From Chitinophagales bacterium (GTDB taxonomy: Bacteria; Bacteroidota; Bacteroidia; Chitinophagales; UBA10324), in the NCBI GenBank assembly GCA_026786335.1, contig JAJAYG010000132.1:1-6163 (forward strand): a stretch of 6,163 nt of DNA, written 5' to 3'. Positions within the stretch are counted from its first letter, which is position 1, and each line of letters starts with the position of its first letter. The notes below the pieces were generated by a model that was not told the origin of the DNA, searched no databases, and worked only from the letters and a program-made list of their open reading frames with translations. Made by a program: the position numbers and the translations under genes. Shown here one piece after another: positions 1-4,530 of the stretch.

Positions 1-246
1 CCACTTAAGGTCTTCTGTAAAACTAATTGTTTTTGTGGTAAATTCCTTCTTATTTTGTATTGGATTGTTGAGGCTTCTTACTTAATTGGGAATTGTAATT
101 TGGTTCAGAAGATTAATTAAATTGCTATGAAGCAAAATCAACGAATATCTTATGATTTGAAAGGAATGTATGATGAGTCTCTTATCTGGCCCTAGCGGCA
201 CTTTAAGGATCTTTGAATTCAATTTAAGCAGATTTCTTTAAATCAA
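1..246. other. Left-edge stretch with no recognisable gene
   Basis: No supported gene is seen in this AT-rich stretch. On the plus strand the first frame is open from the edge to a TAA at 118-120, and a 22-codon frame runs from an ATG at 127 to a TAG at 193-195, but neither translation resembles a family I recognise. On the minus strand a frame is open from about base 81 to the left edge without any ATG, GTG or TTG. One of these could be the end of a gene lying to the left, but none can be called. I saw no hairpin terminator, tRNA or match to the 19-bp repeat found elsewhere in the window. Confidence 0.4.
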
Positions 247-612
247 TTAAAAGGGCAAATCATCACCAGCTGGTGGCGGCGCATCATCATAAGAATTATT
301 TGGTGCCGATTCTTTAACAGAAGATGAACCCGAACCCTGATTCACTAATTCGATCTTCCATGCCTTTGCATCGGTGTACCATTTGCCCTGGTATTCACGC
401 GATTCAAGATCAACAGCCACTTTAACTTCATCACCCGTTTTAAGGCGTGCAACAATTTCTGTTTTATCGCCCCATGCCTGAAAACAAATTTTCTTGGGGT
501 ATTGGTCAGCTGTTTCAATTACAAATGCCTGCTTTACCCATGTACCTTTTTGTCCTTGTCCGGTTTGTGAGGGAAGCACTGCAAAAACTTTTCCTGTTAC
601 TTCGAGAGCCAT
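247..612 (-). CDS. DUF3127 domain protein, SSB-like OB-fold with acidic C-terminal tip
   Basis: This 121-residue protein matches the small Bacteroidota family DUF3127 from memory: it opens MALEVTGKVFAVL, has a beta-rich body of about 90 residues, and a central QAWGDK segment (45-50). After residue 90 comes a flexible Gly/Ser/Asn/Pro linker (about 91-116) and the final residues DDLPF. This layout, an OB-type domain followed by a disordered linker and an acidic-aromatic tip, is that of single-stranded DNA-binding protein, whose tip (DDDIPF in E. coli) docks repair and replication enzymes. A role in nucleic-acid binding is inferred and not established for the family; it is not canonical SSB, being shorter and divergent in the fold. 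The ATG at 610-612 is the only sensible start and follows a good promoter at 647-678. The gene is divergent from the monooxygenase-like gene. No hairpin terminator was seen downstream. Confidence 0.85.
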   Translation of the reverse strand: MALEVTGKVFAVLPSQTGQGQKGTWVKQAFVIETADQYPKKICFQAWGDKTEIVARLKTGDEVKVAVDLESREYQGKWYTDAKAWKIELVNQGSGSSSVKESAPNNSYDDAPPPAGDDLPF

Positions 613-646
613 AATTTATTTTGTGTTTGATGATTTTAAGAATTTC

Positions 647-678
647 CAAAAGTATTTTTTATTCTGCGGGAAAAGAAA
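647..678 (-). promoter_or_regulatory. Bacteroidota-type promoter for the DUF3127 gene
   Basis: Read on the minus strand, TACTTTTG (654 to 647) is an exact match to the TAnnTTTG -7 element of the Bacteroidota primary sigma factor. TTTC (678 to 675), one base from TTTG, lies 20 bp upstream. Transcription would begin near base 640, giving a leader of roughly 28 nt before the ATG at 612. No Shine-Dalgarno sequence is visible in that leader, as is usual in the phylum. Confidence 0.6.
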
Positions 679-690
679 ATGATTTTCATC

Positions 691-721
691 TTTCAATCAA
701 CATTGCAATGCCGTAACTTTG
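691..721 (+). promoter_or_regulatory. Bacteroidota-type promoter for the monooxygenase-like gene
   Basis: TAACTTTG (714-721) matches TAnnTTTG exactly, and TTTC (691-694), one base from TTTG, lies 19 bp upstream. The start codon is at 739, so the leader is only about 10 nt. This promoter lies back to back with that of the DUF3127 gene, their -33 elements being separated by about 12 bp, so a regulator binding here could affect both genes. Confidence 0.55.
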
Positions 722-738
722 AATTTTAAAATTGAAAC

Positions 739-1047
739 ATGATTACGCGCATTGTAAAACTAACACTGCAACCCGATAAAGTGAATGCCTTTATGGAATT
801 ATTTACTGAGGTAAAAAATACCATTGCCGATTTTAATGGTTGCCACCACGTAGAATTGCTACAGGATATTTCTTCACCCAATATTATTTTCACTTACAGC
901 ATTTGGGAAGACGAACATTACCTGAATCATTACCGCTTCTCACCATTTTTTAAATCAACGTGGCAGCGTTCAAAAGAATTGTTTGCAGAAAAAGCAGAAG
1001 CGTGGAGTGTAAAGCTGATTGAGAAAGCACAATCGAATCATTTTTAA
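739..1047 (+). CDS. Antibiotic biosynthesis monooxygenase (ABM) domain protein
   Basis: The 102-residue product has the pattern of the ABM family, small dimeric alpha/beta-barrel (ferredoxin-like) proteins: an opening strand ITRIVKLTLQ, a helix with FMELFTEVKNTIADFNGC, a second strand HHVELLQDI, a third strand IIFTYSIWED, then HYLNHYRFSPFFKSTW and a last helix and strand. The segment YSIWEDEHYLNHYRFSPFF corresponds to the usual W-x-(S/D)-x-x-(A/Y)-x-x-x-H region. Family members include cofactor-free quinol monooxygenases and haem-degrading enzymes, but many have no known substrate, and none can be assigned here. The start at 739 is fixed by the promoter 18 bp upstream. Its stop codon overlaps that of the next, convergent gene. 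Confidence 0.75.
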   Translation: MITRIVKLTLQPDKVNAFMELFTEVKNTIADFNGCHHVELLQDISSPNIIFTYSIWEDEHYLNHYRFSPFFKSTWQRSKELFAEKAEAWSVKLIEKAQSNHF

Positions 1048-1337
1048 TTCAACACCATCTTGGGCATTAATCCCAAAGCATTGTCAAAAATAAATAGTTG
1101 CTCCACCTCATAGCTGAAATAATCGTGAATAGGCAGTGATTCAATTATGTCTATTGCCTCAACCTCGGTTTCGGCATTTACAACTATCCAGGCCTTCGAG
1201 CGATCGATGTTTACCCCGTAGGTCTCTATTTTTTCTTCTTCAAGAAGATCGTTAACCTTATCTCTGTGCTCTGGAATAATTTGCCAGAAGTGTTCATCCA
1301 GTTCACCAAGGTTGAGCGTAAAAAAGTATTTGTTCAT
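1044..1337 (-). CDS. Small conserved hypothetical protein, possibly YciI/muconolactone-isomerase-like fold
   Basis: The product has 97 residues, is acidic, and contains no cysteine, signal peptide or membrane segment. Strand-helix-strand alternation is visible: KYFFTLNLG, then a helix around FWQIIPEHRDKVNDLLEEE, then KAWIVVNA, a helix EVEAIDIIESLP, and a last strand YEVEQLFIFD. That order, and the ESLPIHDYFSYEVEQL segment, resembles small ferredoxin-like proteins such as YciI or muconolactone isomerase, where a second helix leads into P-x-x-x-x-x-x-E-V-x-x-L. The resemblance is of fold only; catalytic residues cannot be assigned. The ATG at 1335-1337 is the first in frame. It converges with the ABM-like gene, sharing four bases. 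Confidence 0.65.
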   Translation of the reverse strand: MNKYFFTLNLGELDEHFWQIIPEHRDKVNDLLEEEKIETYGVNIDRSKAWIVVNAETEVEAIDIIESLPIHDYFSYEVEQLFIFDNALGLMPKMVLN

Positions 1338-1348
1338 ATGCGTGAATT

Positions 1349-1356
1349 CAAAAGTA
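1349..1356 (-). promoter_or_regulatory. Possible -7 element for the minus-strand hypothetical gene
   Basis: On the minus strand TACTTTTG matches TAnnTTTG exactly and ends 11 bp before the ATG at 1337. No TTTG-like element was found 18-21 bp further upstream, and the predicted transcript would have almost no leader, so the call is tentative. Confidence 0.35.
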
Positions 1357-1429
1357 AAATAAAAACAGATGCGGTGTAATTTCGTTCACTAACTTAAAAT
1401 TGAATAACAAAGTATTTTCTTTTTTCAAC

Positions 1430-2068
1430 ATGGATATCTTAGGTAAACAAATCGCCTTCCCCAGTCAACAACAAACTGAGCCCGACGGTTTGCTCGCCAT
1501 TGGTGGAGATCTATCTGAAGAAAGATTGTTACTGGCATATCGCTCAGGAATTTTTCCATGGTTTAGTTATGAAGGAATTATTCATTGGTTTTGTCCGCCA
1601 CAAAGAATGGTTTTGTTTCCTGCCTCAATAAAAATTTCAAAAAGCATGAAGCAGGTTTTGAATTCAGGCATTTTTAATTTCACTCAAGACAAAGATTTTG
1701 AAGGCGTGATAAAAAATTGCAGTTACACACATTCTTTAAATGATGGCGGCACTTGGATCGATGATGATTTTATTCAGGCCTATATGAAAATGCATCAAAT
1801 AGGACATGCACATTCAATTGAGGTATGGCAGGATGATATTTTAGTTGGCGGTTTATATGGAATGGTGATCGGCAAAATATTTTGTGGTGAAAGCATGTTC
1901 AGCAAAGTGAGCAATGCATCAAAAGCAGCACTCATACATATTTGCCGCTCAAATAATTTTTCTTTGATCGATTGTCAGGTATCCAATGATCATTTAATCA
2001 GCATGGGAGCAGAAGTGATTTCACGAAAAAGGTTTTTAGAAATACTTGCTTTGGAAGGAACAAAATGA
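1430..2068 (+). CDS. aat: Leucyl/phenylalanyl-tRNA-protein transferase
   Basis: Aat transfers Leu or Phe from aminoacyl-tRNA to proteins with N-terminal Arg or Lys, marking them for ClpS/ClpAP(or ClpCP)-type degradation in the cytoplasm. The 212-residue product shows the family signatures in order: PDGLLAIGGDLS near the start, YRSGIFPWFS, the RMVLFP segment, GTWIDDDFIQAY, HQIGHAHSIEVW, LVGGLYG, FCGESMFS, NASKAAL and LIDCQVSNDHL near the end. The usual WWSPDPR is WFCPPQR here, a mild deviation. I chose the ATG at 1430 because MDILGKQIAFPS aligns with the short N-terminus usual in the family. A TTG at 1400 in the same frame would add ten residues and cannot be excluded. No strong promoter was found; TAATTTCG (1377-1384) is one base from TAnnTTTG but lacks a -33 partner. 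No clpS or clp gene is in the window. Confidence 0.93.
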   Translation: MDILGKQIAFPSQQQTEPDGLLAIGGDLSEERLLLAYRSGIFPWFSYEGIIHWFCPPQRMVLFPASIKISKSMKQVLNSGIFNFTQDKDFEGVIKNCSYTHSLNDGGTWIDDDFIQAYMKMHQIGHAHSIEVWQDDILVGGLYGMVIGKIFCGESMFSKVSNASKAALIHICRSNNFSLIDCQVSNDHLISMGAEVISRKRFLEILALEGTK

Positions 2069-2143
2069 CTTGCTTATACTTCTTGATTATTAAATACAGA
2101 TTTTGATTTCATTTCAGATTCAAAAAAGCACTTTCAACATAGA

Positions 2144-2174
2144 TTTGTTTAAAACCAAATCTCGTATATCTTTG
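2144..2174 (+). promoter_or_regulatory. Strong Bacteroidota-type promoter of the rpmB-rpmG-DUF4295 operon
   Basis: TTTG (2144-2147) and TATCTTTG (2167-2174) match both consensus elements of the Bacteroidota primary promoter exactly, separated by 19 bp. Transcription should start near 2181, leaving a leader of about 17 nt before the ATG at 2198. It is the best promoter in the window, as expected for ribosomal protein genes. A 7-bp inverted repeat, AGATTTG (2141-2147) and CAAATCT (2156-2162), overlaps the -33 element. Confidence 0.78.
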
Positions 2175-2197
2175 CCGTCCTTTTAAAAATAAAAGTT

Positions 2198-2434
2198 ATG
2201 TCAAAAGTTTGCGAGGTATCAGGTAAAAAGACAATGTTTGGCCATAAGGTTTCACACTCTAATATCAAGAGTAACCGACGTTTTCAACCAAATTTGCAGA
2301 AGAAGAAGTTTTTCATTCCTGAAGAAAATCGTTGGATTGAGCTTAAGGTTTCAACCAGCGCACTTCGCACCATCAATAAAAATGGAATTTCAGCTGTTTT
2401 AAGTGAAGCCCGCGCAAAAGGAATCGTTGTTTAA
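2198..2434 (+). CDS. rpmB: Large ribosomal subunit protein bL28
   Basis: bL28 is a structural protein of the 50S subunit. The 78-residue product has the family opening [21 protein letters not shown], the basic segment [14 protein letters not shown] that contacts 23S rRNA, and the closing [17 protein letters not shown]. Only one cysteine is present (C5), so this is the form without the zinc-binding cysteine pairs. Length is normal for Bacteroidota. It is the first gene of a three-gene operon, with the promoter 24 bp before the ATG. The leader TTTTAAAAATAAAAGTT is A/T-rich and lacks a Shine-Dalgarno sequence. A 47-nt gap separates it from rpmG. Confidence 0.96.
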   Translation: MSKVCEVSGKKTMFGHKVSHSNIKSNRRFQPNLQKKKFFIPEENRWIELKVSTSALRTINKNGISAVLSEARAKGIVV

Positions 2435-2481
2435 TGTTCCTTGAAAAAATATTTTAATCAATTCAGTAATTACAAATAACA

Positions 2482-2664
2482 ATGGCAAAAAAAGACAACA
2501 GGATTCAGGTGATTTTAGAATGCACTGAGCATAAAGCCAGCGGAATGCCGGGCATTAGCCGCTACATTACCACCAAGAACAAAAAAAATACACCGGCTCG
2601 TATTGAACTTAAGAAGTACAATCCGATCATGAAAAAAATGACTCTTCACAAAGAAATTAAATAA
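2482..2664 (+). CDS. rpmG: Large ribosomal subunit protein bL33, zinc-independent form
   Basis: bL33 is a small 50S protein near the exit-site tRNA. The 60 residues show the expected [18 protein letters not shown] opening, the [20 protein letters not shown] core and the LHKEIK end. Zinc-binding bL33 has two CxxC pairs; here only one cysteine (C14) remains and the second pair is replaced by YNPIMKK, so the protein cannot bind zinc in the usual way. That suits expression when zinc is scarce, though it may be the only copy. The gene ends in tandem stop codons, TAA TAA (2662-2667), and the next gene begins 5 nt after the second one, implying co-transcription and perhaps translational coupling. 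Confidence 0.96.
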   Translation: MAKKDNRIQVILECTEHKASGMPGISRYITTKNKKNTPARIELKKYNPIMKKMTLHKEIK

Positions 2665-2672
2665 TAACCACC

Positions 2673-2864
2673 ATGGCAAAAGACGCAGGTAAAGTTTCAA
2701 AGAATGCTAAAACACAGAAAGATGCCGCACAAACAGCAGCTTCTAAGGCTTATGTTAAATTAATCGTTTCTGAGCGCTCAGAAAAAACAGGCGCTTACGT
2801 TTATCGCGAAAAGATTATTCACAAGGATAAAGTGAAAGAATTTCTTGCTTCACAAGGAAGTTAA
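2673..2864 (+). CDS. DUF4295 family protein, probable Bacteroidota-specific ribosomal protein
   Basis: This 63-residue, very basic protein belongs to DUF4295, which in Bacteroidota almost always follows rpmB and rpmG. Recognisable parts are KAYVKLIVSERSEKTGAYVYREKIIHKDKVKEFL (residues about 25-58, lysine-rich, with the central KTGAY). The N-terminal 20 residues, rich in Ala, Lys and Gln, look like a low-complexity extension longer than in the Bacteroides proteins I remember. From memory, a Bacteroidota ribosome structure (Flavobacterium johnsoniae) assigned a small protein of this kind as a new 50S component named bL38; I am fairly but not fully sure this is the same family. Operon position and charge agree with a ribosomal role. 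It starts 8 nt after the first rpmG stop and is followed by a terminator. Confidence 0.88.
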   Translation: MAKDAGKVSKNAKTQKDAAQTAASKAYVKLIVSERSEKTGAYVYREKIIHKDKVKEFLASQGS

Positions 2865-2885
2865 GAATATTAAGAACCAAACCAC

Positions 2886-2919
2886 AAAAAAGCTTCTCTT
2901 GCATGAGGGAAGCTTTTTT
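2886..2919 (+). terminator. Rho-independent-type terminator after the ribosomal operon
   Basis: Bases 2886-2899 pair with 2906-2919 (A-run, AGCTTCTCT against AGGGAAGCT, T-run) to give a 14-bp stem with one G-U pair and a 6-base loop TGCATG. The right arm ends in six T residues, giving the usual U-tract. It begins 21 nt after the DUF4295 stop and separates the ribosomal genes from ftsY; the A-run/T-run symmetry may make it work on either strand. Confidence 0.85.
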
Positions 2920-2990
2920 AGTTAAAGAAAGAAAGTAAACTTATGCCGGCATTCATTTTTTACACTCAATTATTTAATACAATCATTCAT

Positions 2991-3066
2991 AATCGGTGTC
3001 ATCAATCCTAATCGGTATAATCAACCCCAATCGGTGTAATCGTTTTCAATCAGTGTAATCATTTAC
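2991..3066 (+). repeat. Array 1: four 19-bp tandem repeats directly upstream of ftsY
   Basis: Four units of exactly 19 bp run without gaps: 2991-3009, 3010-3028, 3029-3047 and 3048-3066. Each begins AATC(G/A)GT(G/A)T(A/C)ATC, followed by a variable 6-base tail (AATCCT, AACCCC, GTTTTC, ATTTAC). A weaker, decayed unit may precede them at 2972-2990 (11 of 19 bases agree with the consensus AATCGGTGTAATCAATCCT). The last unit ends two bases before the ftsY ATG. The units have no spacers, which excludes a CRISPR array. Confidence 0.9.
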
Positions 3067-3068
3067 CA

Positions 3069-4019
3069 ATGTCACTATTTAATTTTTTATCGAAGGAAAA
3101 GAAGGAAGACCTCGACAAAGGGCTTGAAAAAACACGTGAAGGTTTTTTTTCACGCATTGCAAAAGCAGTTGCAGGCAAATCAAAAGTTGATGAAGATTCA
3201 TTAGATGAAATTGAAGAGGCATTAATCGCTTCAGATGTTGGAGTTGATACAACCATAAAAATTATTAAACGGCTTGAGGAAAGAGTTTTGCGCGATAAGT
3301 ATTTGAGTACAACTGATCTTAATAAATTTTTAAAGGAAGAGATAGAAAAAATATTTGAGGAGAGCGGATCTAAAGATGAAAGTGATTTTTCGGTTCCAGA
3401 AAAAAAACATCCTTATGTGATGATGGTGGTTGGAGTAAACGGAGTTGGAAAAACAACAACCATCGGTAAGCTCGCAAATCTATTTAAGTTACAAGGCAAA
3501 AAAGTTTTGTTAGGCGCCGCTGATACTTTTCGGGCAGCAGCAGTGGAACAATTGGTAATCTGGAGTGAGCGCGCAGGAGTTGAAATTGTAAAACAGGAAA
3601 CAGGAGCTGATCCGGCTGCTGTTGCATTTGATACATTACAATCAGGTGTTTCAAGAAATGCTGATGTGATTATTATCGACACAGCAGGAAGATTGCACAA
3701 CAAAGTAAACCTGATGAATGAATTGGGAAAGATTAAACGCGTGATGCAAAAAGTAATTCCCGATGCACCGCATGATGTGCTGCTGGTACTTGATGCTTCC
3801 ACGGGCCAAAATGCTATAGAGCAGGCAAAACAATTTACAGCAGTTACTGAAGTTACTGCAATTGCACTTACAAAATTGGACGGTACTGCAAAAGGCGGTG
3901 TGGTGATCGGGATTGCAGATCAGTTTAAAATTCCCGTGAAGTATATTGGTGTTGGAGAAAAGATTAATCAGTTGCAGGTGTTCAACAGAGCAGCATTTGT
4001 TGACTCACTATTTAAATGA
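3069..4019 (+). CDS. ftsY: Signal recognition particle receptor GTPase FtsY
   Basis: FtsY binds the SRP (Ffh plus 4.5S RNA) carrying a ribosome-nascent chain and hands it to SecYEG at the inner membrane; both GTPases hydrolyse GTP. The 316-residue product has an N domain (about 1-100, with the helical ALIASDVGVDTT motif at 51-62) and a G domain with all motifs: G1 GVNGVGKT (122-129), G2 DTFRAAA (152-158), G3 DTAGRLH (204-210), G4 TKLDGTAKGG (268-277) and GVGE (294-297). It lacks the long acidic A domain of E. coli FtsY, as is usual in Bacteroidota; the short N-terminal helix may bind membrane. The ATG at 3069 gives the normal N-terminus. Neither a TAnnTTTG promoter element nor a Shine-Dalgarno sequence lies between the terminator at 2886-2919 and this start, only array 1. 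The TGA stop overlaps array 2. Confidence 0.97.
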   Translation: MSLFNFLSKEKKEDLDKGLEKTREGFFSRIAKAVAGKSKVDEDSLDEIEEALIASDVGVDTTIKIIKRLEERVLRDKYLSTTDLNKFLKEEIEKIFEESGSKDESDFSVPEKKHPYVMMVVGVNGVGKTTTIGKLANLFKLQGKKVLLGAADTFRAAAVEQLVIWSERAGVEIVKQETGADPAAVAFDTLQSGVSRNADVIIIDTAGRLHNKVNLMNELGKIKRVMQKVIPDAPHDVLLVLDASTGQNAIEQAKQFTAVTEVTAIALTKLDGTAKGGVVIGIADQFKIPVKYIGVGEKINQLQVFNRAAFVDSLFK

Positions 4020-4055
4020 TTACACAGATGGAAAAAGATTACACCGATGGAAAAA
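4018..4055 (-). repeat. Array 2: two 19-bp repeats in inverted orientation at the ftsY 3' end
   Basis: Two adjoining 19-bp units, 4018-4036 and 4037-4055, read GATTACAC(A/C)GATGGAAAAA on the plus strand and differ at one base. Their first 12 bases are the reverse complement of the core ATC(G/T)GTGTAATC in arrays 1 and 3. The ftsY stop codon TGA (4017-4019) lies partly in the first unit. Confidence 0.9.
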
Positions 4056-4091
4056 TATTGCTCTAATTTTTTCTAACTGAATTTTTTTACA

Positions 4092-4466
4092 ATGACTGTA
4101 TATGAAAAGGATGAGCTAACTGAAAAGATAATCGGAATTTGTTTCGCAGTTCACCGAGAATTAGGTCCGGGTTTTACCGAAAGGGTTTATCACAATGCTT
4201 TAATTATTGTTTTGAAAAGGGAAGCAATCAATTTTGAAACGGAAAAAGAATTTGTAGTAAAATTTGTTGGGATTAAGGTGGGAGCTTTCAGATGTGATTT
4301 ATTGATTGAAGTAAAAGTGATTCTTGAATTAAAAGCTGTGTTTGGAATTATGCCAATTCTTTTTCGTCAAAAACTAATCGCATAGCTAAAAGCATCAAAA
4401 ATAAAAACGGAACTCCTCATTAACTTTGGAAACAAAAGCTGTGATGTAAAACGTTTATCAGTGTAA
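4092..4466 (+). pseudogene. GxxExxY family protein (PD-(D/E)XK nuclease-like), broken by a nonsense codon
   Basis: The reading frame from the ATG at 4092 shows the family's naming motif, GFTERVY within LGPGFTERVYHNAL, and the nuclease-like core RCDLLIEVKVILELKAV with Asp, then Glu-x-Lys. It stops at TAG 4383-4385 after 97 residues. Reading on in the same frame gives LKASKIKTELLINFGNKSC and VKRLSV before TAA at 4464-4466, which is the conserved C-terminal half of the family (QLxxYLKAxxxxxGLLINFGN). The TAG sits where a Tyr codon is expected, so one base change explains it; there is no frameshift. The unbroken form would have 124 residues, a normal length. Near 4338-4365 FGIMPILFRQ departs from the family's usual E-x-x-x-P-x-H-x-x-Q, suggesting further decay. 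Cellular function is unknown for the family; nuclease activity is predicted from fold only. The gene lies between inverted repeat arrays. Confidence 0.82.
4421..4428 (+). promoter_or_regulatory. Possible -7 element upstream of rimO, inside the pseudogene
   Basis: TAACTTTG matches TAnnTTTG exactly and lies 102 bp before the rimO ATG, but the region 19-21 bp further upstream is an A-run without a TTTG-like element. It also encodes the conserved INFG residues of the broken gene, so it may be coincidence. Confidence 0.25.
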
Positions 4467-4530
4467 TCAACCCAAATTAGTGTAATCCATTTCAATCTGT
4501 GTAATCAATTCTAATCGGTGTAATCCTACA
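4456..4530 (+). repeat. Array 3: four 19-bp tandem repeats directly upstream of rimO
   Basis: Units are 4456-4474, 4475-4493, 4494-4512 and 4513-4530 (the last completed by the A of the rimO ATG). Each carries (A/T)AT(C/T)(A/T/G)GTGTAATC and a variable tail; the third, AATCTGTGTAATCAATTCT, and the fourth fit the consensus best. Orientation is the same as array 1 and opposite to array 2. The first unit contains the ancestral TAA stop of the GxxExxY gene, and the last one ends at the rimO start codon. Confidence 0.9.

Noticed and set aside
127..195. 22-codon plus-strand frame starting at an ATG near the left edge
   Set aside because: It is very short, has no promoter match and no recognisable product.
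494..682. 62-codon plus-strand open frame across the DUF3127 start
   Set aside because: It is antisense to the DUF3127 gene for most of its length and runs through that gene's promoter.
1060..1076. Small hairpin TTGGG...CCCAA near the convergent gene ends
   Set aside because: It has only five paired bases, lies within the minus-strand coding region and lacks a T-run, so it is not supported as a terminator.
1400..1402. TTG as the start of aat
   Set aside because: The ATG at 1430 gives an N-terminus that aligns with the family; the TTG remains possible but less likely.
2515..2700. 61-codon minus-strand open frame across rpmG
   Set aside because: It is antisense to a clear ribosomal protein gene and has no promoter or family resemblance.
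2991..3066. Tandem repeats read as a CRISPR array
   Set aside because: The units are 19 bp, follow each other without unique spacers, vary in sequence, and no cas gene is near.
3413..3802. 129-codon minus-strand open frame inside ftsY
   Set aside because: It lies opposite the intact GTPase domain of ftsY, is Ser/Thr/Cys-rich as expected for an antisense frame, and resembles no family.
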